64,000 nt of DNA, from contig JASJOG010000041.1 in assembly GCA_030142905.1 (NCBI GenBank), positions 305,501 through 369,500 of the forward strand, in the 5' to 3' direction. The notes below the pieces were generated by a model that saw only the letters and a program-made list of their open reading frames with translations, did not search any database and was not told where the DNA came from. Shown in pieces: positions 14,001 to 23,800 of this stretch; position 1 is the first letter of the stretch, and each line of letters begins with the position of its first letter. The DNA is from Heliopora coerulea (lineage: Eukaryota; Cnidaria; Anthozoa; Scleralcyonacea; Helioporidae). The position numbers and the translations under genes were made by a program.

Positions 14001-16181
14001 TTGGATGGCGGCCGTCACGTGACTCACAAGGGACAATAAAGTAACAGCGCCATGTCCCCGGCACCGGCGTGAGGACGTTTCCATTAAAATTTTGATCTGC
14101 CGGCGGTGCCGTAACCGTCGGCATAGTTGAAATGAATTCAACTTTCACGGCACCGCAGACAGTGTGCCGGCGACTGCCGCAGACACCGTGAACAAATGTT
14201 TCCATTAGAGATAAGTCCGTCGCAGGCGATACCGCAGCACTGTCGCAGCACTTTCGCCGGCCTCTTTACGGCTGTTACGGTTATATGGAAACCAGCCTTA
14301 ATGTTCAACTTCAGCTACCGAAATTAACTTTTTAAGTAGGTTGCCCATTGGGCAACCATCTTTTCAGATCTAGACGTCCAAGATGAAATCTCCTCATCAA
14401 GTTTGAGTGTTGTTGCTTAGGGGTAAAACGTATAACAAGATGACGGAGAATATGAGCATTTGGAGCGGGGCGTACGGATCATTCAATAACAAATGGACTG
14501 GTTGTATATTTGTACTTTTTCTCTTGCAAATATCTCGAACTGAAATTAGGATTTTTTGGCTCTTAATATCAGTTCTCCAAGAAGTAGTAGCTTGCAACAT
14601 GGTCGTCCAATTGGCAACCATTTTCTGCGATTTGGTCATCAGTTTTAAATTCTGGTCGTTTCTGACGACTGGGCGACTGTAAATTTCGGACCCTGAACTT
14701 CTCAACTACCCGAACTGCTTAATAAAACTGACATGCCCTGACAGATATCTTGAGGTTTGTTCTTATGTATTACATACGGATTCGGTATATTCTTGTTATT
14801 CATTGAAGTGTCATCAACAAATTGCTCCGTGCCAACCACTTTATTTTTCGTAAACAAGAGCGGCAAAAACACGAACTTAAAGTTTCAAATGAAGTGTTAT
14901 CTCTCATAAATTATTCTTACAATCGTAAAAATTTGCGTACAGTTGATTGCCTCTGAAGTGGATTTTCTTTTGTTATTGGTTTAACTCAAGAAAAACGACT
15001 GGTTCGCCCTCAGTATAGCGGAGTTCAATTGTTCAACAACTGTTTGTACCAACGCCCTCCTAGCTTCACTAATAATTTCCATGAGTAGCTAATGCGTTTT
15101 TCTTCTTAAAAAACTACCAAAATGACCGCCATCACGTCACGTGCAACCCAACACTAAACGCATTCGACGTCAGTCGACTGTGAACAACACCGAAATGACC
15201 ACTTAAGAGACTGAAACTGATGGCCAAAAAGGTCCCGTATTTGTCTTTACTTTTTGTTTGGCAACGGGTTTTCCAGTCATAATATGGCTCAATTGTTCTT
15301 CCTGTGATCAAGGCTACCACACAGAGAATCGAGAGCCTAGTTGCCAGGCTGTATCACCTCTAAGTCCAGTTGGTATCTTTGGAAATTGAAAAGTACTATG
15401 CAATGGACCTCTTTCATGGATTACCAAAATGCATCGAGGTTTACGGATGGCTAAGTAGGTTTTATGCGAAAACCGCAGGTAATTTAATGTTCTGCAGTAC
15501 GAGCGCACTTATCTTTTTGAAATAGCCAATAGTAGGAAGCTTCTATCTTCCCCGGCGGGATAAGACTTCCCTAATTTTACTCGTCAAGGGGGGAGCTCCC
15601 ACAATGTAGAACTAAATTTTGCTGGGAAATGTGTGGTACTCAGAACTGAGTTCCACAGAGCATCCTTCTCGGATCCTCCGAGTAGCAGGAAAAATTGCAT
15701 CGAAAAATGATAGGAAGTCTAAACTCAGAACGGTCTTTGCATTAAACGATTTGCGTTATATTTAGAGAAAGTCAATCTTCAGTCTACAATTTCACCGATT
15801 GTCCATTCTGCCGACAGGAATCTCCAAAGACCGAAAGCTACGCTTTTGGACGACTTTGATGGCCAGACAAGTATGCTTCAATCACACAAGAAATTGGGGT
15901 CACGATTATCTGACTTGGGAAATATGCATGACAGAAGCGGATCAGGAGAGGAAAGTGACTGCTGCAGACCAAATGGTGGCGTTCGCAGAAAGGGTTCTGG
16001 ACACAGCAGCCCAGGTAGTAGTGTGTCAAGCAAGGAAAGTGGTGTTAGTGTCGGAAGCGCTAGAGACAGAAGTGGGACAAAGTTGCCTAAGTTTTGTTAC
16101 GAATGTGGCACGAAATATCCAGTGCCTCAAGCCAAGTACTGCTGCGAATGTGGAGTGAGACGGGTCTGTATAGACACGTGA
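2074..16181 (+). CDS. ZC2HC1A: ZC2HC1A-like C2HC zinc finger protein (8 exons, 436 aa)
   Basis: Exons 2074-2095, 2193-2266, 6412-6549, 8073-8336, 9533-9665, 11100-11267, 12839-12986 and 15818-16181 all have AG acceptors and GT donors and join in compatible phases into 437 codons including TGA. An in-frame TGA at 2068-2070 sits just before the start; ATGs at 2074 and 2077 are both possible. Two C2HC fingers have identical spacing: C20/C23/H35/C39 and C122/C125/H137/C141. NWRAKHEAFLATVRAARG precedes the second finger, and a CxxC...CxxC zinc ribbon (C409, C412, C424, C427) ends the protein. This order, and the RTQ-YKPP junction between exons 4 and 5, match the vertebrate ZC2HC1A (FAM164A) family, whose biochemical role is poorly known. 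The protein is longer than the about 325-aa human one, mainly in a low-complexity middle. Introns hold five or more transposon insertions; all predicted exons are intact. ZC2HC1B/C paralogy is the main alternative. Confidence 0.88.
4880..5491. mobile_element. Non-autonomous hAT-type element, 612 bp, in intron 2
   Basis: The element starts CAGGGGCCGCGCCAC and ends with the complement of CAGGGGCCGCGACAC. It is flanked on both sides by ACTTT, a clean 5-bp target duplication (4875-4879 and 5492-5496). No transposase is visible. Short hAT-like termini with 5-bp duplications match the larger hAT copy at 40964. Confidence 0.75.
5878..5925 (-). ncRNA. Hammerhead ribozyme-like motif (type I topology)
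   Basis: Read on the minus strand from 5925: AGTTGT (stem I), CTGATGA (5919-5913), a stem II hairpin of CGTC/GACG around CGAAGA, GAAA (5896-5893), a short stem III of three or four pairs, the cleavage triplet GTA ending at 5884, then ACAACT (5883-5878), which pairs perfectly with the opening AGTTGT. Core residues match the hammerhead consensus. The oddity is a T-T mismatch where stem II normally closes with G-C. Motifs of this kind are described in Penelope-like retroelements and retrozymes. Activity is not shown. Confidence 0.55.
5903..5944. repeat. 20-bp-arm palindrome overlapping the hammerhead-like motif
   Basis: Arms 5903-5922 and 5925-5944 are complementary at 19 of 20 positions around a 2-base spacer. 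The left arm contains the ribozyme CTGATGA core, so a second, inverted partial copy of the same tail sequence is fused to it. Confidence 0.8.
8536..8566 (-). repeat. Penelope-type tail motif, degenerate hammerhead-like core
   Basis: On the minus strand CTGACGA is followed by GGGC/GCTC around TTCT, then GAAACGTTAG. This is a hammerhead-like core with an extra A before stem II and no usable stem III or stem I. The same layout recurs near 20430, 20490 and 54660, so it marks a dispersed element family. Confidence 0.4.
8683..9312 (+). pseudogene. 5'-truncated LINE: C-terminal end of reverse transcriptase ORF and 3' UTR
   Basis: One frame from about 8686 to 9216 encodes the region after the RT palm seen in CR1/Jockey-group LINEs: IYNAIVLPHFDYCSSIWD, then LQKLQNRASQIITRSGY, then GGATCWNSLPEDL. 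It is interrupted by in-frame TGA codons at about 8932 (where DRR would be expected) and about 9095 (where FLKRS would be expected), so this copy is dead. The 3' UTR runs to about 9312 and contains AATAAA. The element lies in sense orientation within intron 4 of the ZC2HC1A-like gene. Confidence 0.8.
9909..10119. mobile_element. Harbinger-type MITE, 211 bp
   Basis: The ends read CCCCGTTTACACAG and the complement of CCCCGTTTACACTG, with TTA directly outside each end (9906-9908 and 10120-10122). Three-base TTA/TAA duplications and GTTTACAC ends are typical of PIF/Harbinger MITEs. No coding capacity. Confidence 0.6.
11463..11912. mobile_element. hAT MITE with perfect 8-bp target duplication
   Basis: The 15-bp termini CAGGGGTGGCGCCAG are perfect inverted repeats, and GACCAAAA flanks both sides (11455-11462 and 11913-11920). 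The 450-bp element has no transposase. The exact duplication suggests a fairly recent insertion into intron 6. Confidence 0.9.
12206..12576. mobile_element. hAT-like MITE, 371 bp
   Basis: The termini CAGTGGCGTAGGAA and CAGTAGCGTAGGAA are inverted repeats. The flanks CGTTCAGT and CGTTCAAG agree at six of eight bases. C- and G-rich runs lie just inside each end. It sits in intron 6 of the ZC2HC1A-like gene. Confidence 0.75.
13305..14298 (+). mobile_element. PIF/Harbinger element, 994 bp, internally deleted
   Basis: Nearly perfect inverted repeats of about 80 bp begin AGGCTGGTTTCCATAT at each end, flanked by TAA (13302-13304 and 14299-14301), the usual Harbinger target duplication. Longer, less perfect inverted homology continues inward. 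Only the first part of the transposase survives (13506-13708). The element lies in intron 7 of the ZC2HC1A-like gene. Confidence 0.88.
13506..13708 (+). pseudogene. Harbinger transposase N-terminal exon remnant
   Basis: From the ATG at 13506 the frame encodes a basic segment RRRARKKMKRKHRSWVREIF and then LHDREYFYR, the conserved N-terminal motif of HARBI1-like Harbinger transposases. A donor-like CAG|GTTAGT follows at 13709, so this looks like the first exon of a spliced transposase. The catalytic DDE region is missing before the right terminal repeat. The element would need proteins from an autonomous copy. Confidence 0.7.
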
Positions 16182-16489
16182 CATTGGCTTATTAATATGT
16201 TAACATAGTAAAGGCAAGACCTTAACCGTAAACCGTGCAGAATACTAGAATTAGGAATTCTTTCGTAGTGAATTGCATGCGTCGCAGACTGATTCACGAT
16301 CCCTAAAAACAGATAATTATGACAGGAAGTTGAGAATGTAATGAATCGATCAGTAACCGGTTGTACGAAGCTTGGACGGCTCATCCGGAGACTAGTCCAA
16401 ACGAGTGAACACCGTTGTCTATGCTTTGAACAACTGAACTTAAATTTTATCCGCCGAATGGCTAGTTACCATCCAGGTTAGGGTAGTCT

Positions 16490-16575
16490 TGAGAAACATT
16501 GTTTGTGGTGTTTGTAGTGACTGACGTTTTGACGGCCTCAGCAGCGGTCATCTTCAGAGTCTGTTGAAGGTGATC
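16490..16575. repeat. Dispersed repeat shared with 22490-22565
   Basis: The order GTTTGTGGTG, GTGACTGA, TTTGA-GGCCTCA and GTCATCTTCAG appears at both places with substitutions. Its complement resembles the tail motifs of Penelope-like elements in general layout, but no hammerhead core is intact. The element of origin was not identified. Confidence 0.5.
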
Positions 16576-17661
16576 TTGTTCAGGTTTGTAGAAGTAGATG
16601 CAGTATCGTTCTTACTTCTAATTAACTTATTTTTTCAATCGTTTTCGGAAAGCATTCTTTAAAACTGACATCCTATAAGATCAATTCATACATCAACAAT
16701 ATACACGGAATCATGCACCAACTGCCATAATACCACCAGCCTGAGAACAGTGTGCATAATCACAGATAGATTACTGAAGCACAATTTTAGTGATTAATTT
16801 TCAACTTTAACTAAGTCATCCTCAGACTAATGTAATTATTCGTTATAATTGACGATTTCAAAAGTGAGCTATCGTGCTCAACTCCGTGACGTTTGTTCTT
16901 GTCAGAGTGCTAAGTACAGGCTTTTCTCGGAATTACATTTGTTTTTTACTGAAAAAATCAGTTGGCCGAAAATTCAAGAACGGGTCTCCGAAACATGTTG
17001 CAAACAGAAAGTAAACTTAAAAGCGTTATTTTTTAAATTACTATGCCAATTTATTATCACCAGATTATTATTGTATGATTACGAGGTTTCAAATTGTTAA
17101 CAAGTAAATTGATTAACTGATAGAGTTTTTATTAGTGTAAAAGCAGTTACTCATGAACCGTGCAGAGGTTTTATTATCGCCCTTAAATGTAACGGATATA
17201 TAAGAAAAACGATGATTCGAAGAAATATGAAACTTATTATTAACAGAATAATTGATGCGAGATTGTTAAACCATCAAAAATTTACAATTGTCTAGAACTT
17301 GATTAATATATCCATATGTTCCTTGGTAGAGTTTCCAAGGGAAAAAAAGACTTTTTTCAAACTACTTAGAAAGGTTGCCTCTGATCTTTAATCGTGTCTT
17401 GTTTTATCTTAGTGTTATTCTTATGATTTCCATTTTGTCATACAGTGGTCTGAAATGCCAATCGGGGCAAGTACGATTGGTTTCTCGTATAATGAATGAT
17501 ACTTAATGAAGATGAGGTTAAGGTTGGATGTTCCCATGGTACGATTCGGAACCACTTGCTTTAACTGACAGTGAATGCGCACGGGACATATTTGCCCAAA
17601 AGCTTCCCAAAATAATCTATTTCACTATCAGCTGATAAACAGGTTAACCTTTACTAATGAA

Positions 17662-18530
17662 GCCAAGATCTCAAAAATAAGCCCAGCAGCTAATGAATAG
17701 AGCATCCGAATGGTAAATCAAAAGACTCAAAGCTCGAAAGTCTGCTAGAGTCACGTTTGTGGCTTGCTTACCAAACTGGATTTACAATCACACGTCTTTC
17801 GCCACTGTGCTGTAAATAGGGTTCGACTCCGGCTCCATGCAGCTATCTGATTAAAATTACCTTGGTCATATGTGAGACGAGTGTTGTCCAGTTTGACTGT
17901 ACCAAGCATCGCAGGTTTTCTCCGGGTACTCCAGTTTCCACCTGTAGTAACACTGGACCTCTCGGGAGAAGAGCTTAGCTAGCTGACAGGGTTATCCACT
18001 GTAAATAAAGGCACTTCACTTTATACCAAGATTTCCAAATAAGCCCAAGAGCTCAGAATTGAACTCCGAATCGTAAAACTAAAGATTCAAAACTAGAATG
18101 CCTGTTCAAGTCATGTTTTCGGCTTGTTTACCAAACTGGATTTAACATTACACGTGTCTCTCACCACTGTTACTTGGGTTCGATTCCGGCCCTACGCAGC
18201 TATCTGATTAAAACTACCTGGTCAAATATGAGAAGAGTGTTGTCCACTTTGACCGTACCAAACATCGAACGTTTTTTCCGGGCTCTCCGGTTTCACGCTG
18301 TAGTAACACTGGACCCAAGAGGGGTAGGTAGTCTTTACTGGACCTCTAGAAAGAACAGCTCAGTTAGCCGACAGGGCTATTCAGTACAAATAAAGACACT
18401 TTGTTTCAAGCCAAGTCCTCCAAATAAGCCCAACAGCCCAGGGATAGTTCTCGGAATGATAAAACTAAAGGATCGAAGTTAGGATGCCTGTTCAAGTCAT
18501 GTTTTCGGCTTGTTTACCAAATTGGACGGA
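17662..18530 (+). repeat. Three tandem SINE-like units of about 365-385 bp
   Basis: Units begin near 17662, 18026 and 18411 (the third truncated) and share the order AAATAAGCCCA, GGCTTG-TTACCAAA-TGGA, a tRNA B-box-like GGTTCGA-TCC (17820-17830 and 18177-18187) and a TTTTCTCCGGGTACTCC-like tail block. The tail block recurs inside intron 3 of the minus-strand gene near 21160. This suggests a tRNA-derived SINE duplicated in tandem; no clear A box was found. Confidence 0.55.
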
Positions 18531-19489
18531 CTGTCGGTTCAGCCATATCATACCATGTCAATAACGCACCACAGTGAGGCCAGCGTTTATCACTCCAAGA
18601 CTATTTGAACTTTACAAACAAAATCAAAGTTCAGGACGAAATTGAATTTAAAATGGTAAACCTGTGATGACCAATCACTTGTGCCATAAATCAAACTTTG
18701 TAACCATAGCAGGCGAATTCGCTGTAAAGAGAAAAGTAACAGACTCTGCCTGTTAGATAGCTAACTCCAACTCCTTGTATAACCAGATGTTCACTTTTGT
18801 TTAGTTGGTCTCCTGGGAGATCAACGAACTTAATCTTAAAATCAACTTCTGATGTTCAAAAGATAGGATTTAAATCTTTTTATTCACATGCTTGGGCGAG
18901 TTAGTACCAGCAATTACACAACGTTTTTGCCAAGACAATCGCTTGACAATAATCAAGTAAATGTACATATTTACATGAAGAATAATTGGAGTAAACCTAA
19001 GAGATCATTTGGCCCTTTTATACGTAAAAAAAGACAAGACGTACTTTACATAAAGCGCGAAATCTCTCGTATACACACTACAAATGACATTCACGCCCCA
19101 GTAAGACACGGCTTCGTACTCGTATAATTGGTCTAGTTCATATCTTATTTAAAAAACGTACTTATCACTCTAGCTATCGTCTTTCACACTTACACGTATT
19201 GACAACCAGACATTCAATAGCTATAAAAATTTGCAATGGCTATCGAGTGGTCAGTGAAGCCGGTGCACAAATCTTACTTTTTGTCTTCTTCTGACGATTT
19301 AGTTGCCTATACATGAAAACATAAGAGATCTTTGTTGTTACGAAAGCAATACGATCATCAATCTCTTTACGATGGGGGAATACGTCCTTAAAATCTTGAA
19401 AATTTTTAAACCATACTTTCTATTGCAGAATCATCCTCACGGTAACATGAACAGAATATTGCATGACAAACCTACACCACTAATGTCAA

Positions 19490-19710
19490 GTAGAAAAATT
19501 GACTTGAGTGGGATTCGAACTCACGTCTTCGGTTTCCGGACCCCTGCTCTACCAACTGAGCTATCGAGTCAACTGGGAATAGCATATTCGTTTAATTAAT
19601 TTTAAGTGTACGACAGATTCTCGCGACAACTTAACGCTTTATATCCGTGAGGATGTGTAGTGTTTCCATTCTACTTCAAAATCGTCCTCAGGGAAACATG
19701 AACAGAATTT
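19490..19710 (-). mobile_element. tRNA-derived SINE
   Basis: The minus strand begins with a tRNA-like head (19570-19501): TAGCTCAGTTGG A box, GAGTTCGAATCCC B box and near-complementary acceptor arms GACTCGA/TCAAGTC. The anticodon stem does not form five pairs, so it is not scored as a working tRNA. Downstream + strand sequence (CGACAACTTAACGC to CAGGGAAACATGAACA) is shared with copies at 21545-21650 and 49300-49520. Confidence 0.65.
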
Positions 19711-19839
19711 TTCACGAACAACAGCGAACGTAAGCCTTTGGACAGGAAAGAGTGAGATTCGGAAGCTTGTAATGCTGTCAGGCGTCCAGATAATTCCAGA
19801 TGGCGTCACCCTACGTGATTTTCAAAACATGACACATTG

Positions 19840-20276
19840 TGCTGCGTAGATGTATCAAGATAAGTGTGCTGACAAGTGCGCTGCACAGATGTATCAAGAC
19901 AAGAGTGCTGTATAGACATATCAAAACGAGTGTGCTGCGCAGATGTACAAGACAAGTGTACTTTGAAAATGTATCAAGACAAATGTTTTCTGCAAATGTG
20001 CAGTCCAAGTGTGCTGTGGAAATGTATCGAGACAAGTGTGCTTTGAAAATGTGTTGCGCAAATGTATCAAGACAAGCGGACCTTAAAATTGTATCAAGAC
20101 AAGTGTGCTCTGAAAATTTATCAAGATGCTGTGCAGTTCTATCAAGACAAATGTGCTGTGCAAATGCATCAAGACAAGTGTGCTATGCAGACGTATCAAG
20201 ACAAGTGTGCTGTACAGATACAAAGACAAATATGCTGAGCAGATGTATCAAGACAAGTGTGCTGCGCTAACGTATT
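19840..20276. repeat. 27-bp minisatellite
   Basis: About 16 imperfect units close to GTGTGCTG-GCAGATGTATCAAGACAA. Because 27 is divisible by three, a 143-codon Cys/Arg-rich frame stays open across it; that frame is a by-product of the repeat. The array lies beyond the 3' end of the Btz-motif gene. Confidence 0.85.
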
Positions 20277-20429
20277 GAATTGTACAGTGACTCGCCAAAC
20301 ACTTGGTTCTCTCTTTCACGATTAATTTAGCATACCTTTGATCCGGTGATAACATAAAAATAGGATTTCGAGTAGACAGTGTTGTATAACGTAAAAAGTT
20401 CAAAGGTTGGTTACTGCCATGACTAATCG

Positions 20430-20560
20430 CAAACAATTCTAACGTTTCGAGTATATAGAGGCTGTTCGTCAGGAAGCGAAACGTGTTTCACTCTCTGACC
20501 AAGGGCCTTTACTCGAAACGTTAGAATTCTTTTCGATTGGTCAAGTCAAGTACCAACCTT
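20430..20560. repeat. Head-to-head pair of Penelope-type tail motifs
   Basis: A minus-strand copy (CTGACGA ... CTCGAAACGTTAGAATT, complement of about 20434-20476) is followed by a plus-strand copy (CTGACCA ... CTCGAAACGTTAGAATTC, about 20500-20535). Both carry the CTGA and GAAAC blocks of a hammerhead core, degraded in stem II or at one core base. Confidence 0.5.
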
Positions 20561-20685
20561 TGAACTTTTTTTACTTTGATCCGAGGTTTCCCTCTGTGTT
20601 AAACATTTCGATTAAATAACAAACCTGCTGAAGGTCTATAAATTTAAATTCAATATACAATAACGAACAAAATAGTAGATATCAA

Positions 20686-20737
20686 TTACTTTACAACATC
20701 TTCAGAGATAATTATCTCTGAAGATGTTGTAAAGTAA
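20686..20737. repeat. Perfect 52-bp palindrome without spacer
   Basis: Every base from 20686 to 20711 pairs with its partner from 20712 to 20737; the centre is GATAATTATC. It lies downstream of the stop and polyadenylation signal of the minus-strand gene. GCGAAACGTTAG follows at once, linking it to the Penelope-type tails nearby. Confidence 0.9.
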
Positions 20738-20810
20738 ACAGCGAAACGTTAGATGTTAATAAATCTTTCTTTATTATGCCTTTGTTGTGCATTTTGTGCT
20801 GGACTTTGAT

Positions 20811-20816
20811 ATTTAT
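20811..20816 (-). promoter_or_regulatory. Polyadenylation signal AATAAA for the Btz-motif gene
   Basis: AATAAA on the minus strand lies about 36 bases past the predicted TAG stop at 20854-20852. This supports exon 4 being the terminal exon. Confidence 0.55.
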
Positions 20817-20851
20817 TATTAGACTAAGATTCCCGCCTGGACAATCTCTGG

Positions 20852-23800
20852 CTAATAACGAACCTTTTCATTTGAATCTTTGCCTTCACTACCTTCAGCT
20901 ACTATTTCTTCAAACTTATCATGCTTCCATAACGGACTTCGAGACCTTCGGCGCTCACTTCTTCCATTTCCCCTTCGTGTGTCTCCTCTTCTTCCTCCTC
21001 TTCCCCATGAATTACGCTGATAATAAGTCCTTGTGCTAGACTCTCTGTCATCATGCTAGAAACAAAGACTAAAAATCAACAAGACTGAAAATCAACTTAT
21101 TACTTTGATTACACGTGAGAAGAGTGTCGTGTGGTTTGACTTCACCAAGTTCCGTGGGTTTTCTCCGGGTACTCCGATTTCCTACCGTAGTGACACGGTC
21201 CCATGAGGGTTGGCATTACTAGTGCTCTAGAGAGAACTGGTTCGCTAGTTTATCGGATTAACCAGTATAAAAGACCGCTCAAGAACTAACGAGAAAATAT
21301 CGTCCACCACGAGGTACATCTGAAGGATCCAAGTCCATTACGCTTGAATAACGCAAACCAAACTCCATGTCATTTGACCTTCTTTGTTCAAGCCTTTCCG
21401 TAACGGACTGATCCGAAACTCTTCGTGGTAAACTTCGAGATTGCAGATCACCATCTAAAAGGAAAAAAAACCTGCTCCAGATTTAACAGCTCTAGGACAT
21501 TTTGCGGAAGACAATCAGGCGGCTTCATCATACGTCCATCACATCGCAAGAGAGATTCTCGCAACAACTTAACGCTCGATATCCGTAAGGATGTGCAGTG
21601 TTCCCACTCTATTTTAGAATCATCGTCAGGGAAACACGAAGTGGATATTTCAATAATTTCAAGGTTACACGTAATTCATCAAATATTCACTTCGTGTTAC
21701 CCAGAGGATGGATCTGAAATAAAACCGTCTATAGGACAGTCTTTCCGGTCCCTCCTTTTCCAGGATTTTTGGAACTGCTCCTGAAGATCGTGTCAACTTC
21801 ATAGCTGATGAAAAGTAGGGTGGCCCAGCCTAAGGGTAACCCTGCATCAGGTCAACACTTTTCACCTGGCTGAAAAAGTCATCCCCCTAGAAGGGTGAAC
21901 TTCAAAGAAGGATCACCATTCCTCCATGCAAACAAGCCCAAAAGTTAATTTGTCCACAAATTTCTGGTGGTAACTGAAGCAATTAAAATTTTTATTTAAT
22001 ACACTGCATACCTCTTGCTGACTCTTCCCTTTCATCCCTTTCTGCTCTTCTGTTCCCCCCAGTTCTGTTTTCTCGATTTCTTTCCCATTTATTTCTATGT
22101 TCAGGGCTTGGCCTCCTTTTTTCTCTCCACTTTTTCGAGCGACGTTCACTGTCAGAATCTGATTCTGAGTTCACTGTAGCCCTACCAAGAAAAGTCACAT
22201 CACAGTTTACAACTAAAAGCAATGTCACAGTTGCTAAAACCAGGACCCACATACTGTAAGTGAAATGATGCAAATGAAATGAATTACAATTTATTAGCCC
22301 ACTCCCCTTAGGACCGGTTTTAGCTCATCTTTTCCCTTGACTCAATCGAAGCATTCGGCTTTACCCAGAATAATTGACAAAGGCTGTCTCAGACAGGAAT
22401 GGGTTAGACTGTCAACCACAGCTGGTTTTAAAATGAATGATTTGAACCTGGGAGAACCGCTATGTGTTAATAAATCACTATGTGTTTAGACTGTTTGTGG
22501 TGGTTGCTGTGACTGATGGTTTGATGGCCTCAATGGCAGTCATCTTCAGGCTTAAGGGTCAAGAGTAAAGATCATCTGGCCTTTGAGGATAACTACTGTT
22601 GTGGCCATCAAAATATTAGCCACCAAAAACACAACAGTCTTTGACAAATCTATGAGTTTTAGTTGTACACCAGTACTAGGGATGCACCAGAACCAAATTT
22701 AAAAGTTCCAGGCAGAACTAGAACTGCCTAGAACTGAAAATAAGTTCTGGCTAGAACTGGAACCGAAAATCAAAGTAGTATGTTTCTAATTGAACCACAA
22801 AGGAGATGATGTTACTTAGTTGGACATTGTCAGTGTGGAATCAAGAGGTCAAAAAGTGAAAATATCTCCTCATTTAACAATGCCAAATAAGAAATTATTA
22901 AAATTGTCCTTCACATTTCCATTACAAACAAAAACTAGTTTTATGTCTTATGTTTTATAAATTTTGTTGTTTCTGTATTAGTATCATGAACATTTTTGCC
23001 CAATGAAGTGTGGATATTTATTTGCAAATAGTTCTCTGTTTTTGATTGCATTTAGGCCGTGCATAGTCTTAGAAAGCCTGAGCACTACAGATAACCACTA
23101 ACCATATTTCAGCTCAATTTTCATCATAATCTTCCCAGATTTCTCCTCACATAAATGACACAACCACAAAATTAAACTGTCAAAGTATGCCAGTACAAAC
23201 ATTGGCTTGTGTAAAGTGTATTCAAGGTTGCTTTTTAGTGCCATTAAGTGATATTGTTTGAGCAAAAAATACTTTTTTGTACCTTGCACTTGTAATCTAA
23301 CTATTGTTATAAGACTATAAGTTAAAAATATCTTTTGCATTCAGTAATTTTGACATTGTGGAGCTTGTGGAATAGATAATTTAATGACATCACATCTACA
23401 ATTTATTTTTAACTGTTGTGTTCATATAAACCATAAAATCTATTTTAGAAAAAGGACTAGTGTTATTATTACTATGAACTATTGTTCTTATTACTATTTT
23501 ATCAAAAAGTTCTGGTTCCAGCTGAACATTTTTCACGAGTTCTGGCCAGAACCAGAACTTAGAAAAATCAGAGTTCTGGCCAGAACTAACCAAGTTCTGG
23601 TGCATCTCTAACCACTACTGGTTATCTTCATACTAACTATCCCTACATGGTACATGATGTTATAGTCACTGTCTTACTTAGTTAATTTGGTAGCAATAAT
23701 CTTAGCATACAATTTATCTAAAACAAATCAAGCATACCAGAAATGTCATCACTAATGGTGGGGAGAAAGTTCAAACCTTCAAAGATATTTTTAACCTTCA

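Larger units (their letters stand above)
16182..20851. other. Intergenic region between two convergent genes
   Basis: No gene is supported. It carries a dispersed repeat (16490-16575), three tandem SINE-like units (17662-18530), a tRNA-like SINE (19490-19710), a 27-bp minisatellite (19840-20276), a head-to-head Penelope-type pair (20430-20560) and a 52-bp perfect palindrome (20686-20737). From 16600 to 17600 I see nothing recognisable. Confidence 0.6.

Noticed and set aside
14370..14400. Acceptor-like TTTTCAG at about 14368 as a further ZC2HC1A exon
   Set aside because: In the required phase it meets TGA after a few codons, and the terminal exon at 15818 joins correctly without it.
19501..19570. 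Possible tRNA gene on the minus strand
   Set aside because: A and B boxes are present, but the anticodon stem does not form and the copy shares its downstream body with two other SINEs.
19839..20270. 143-codon Cys/Arg-rich ORF
   Set aside because: Produced by a 27-bp minisatellite whose period is divisible by three.
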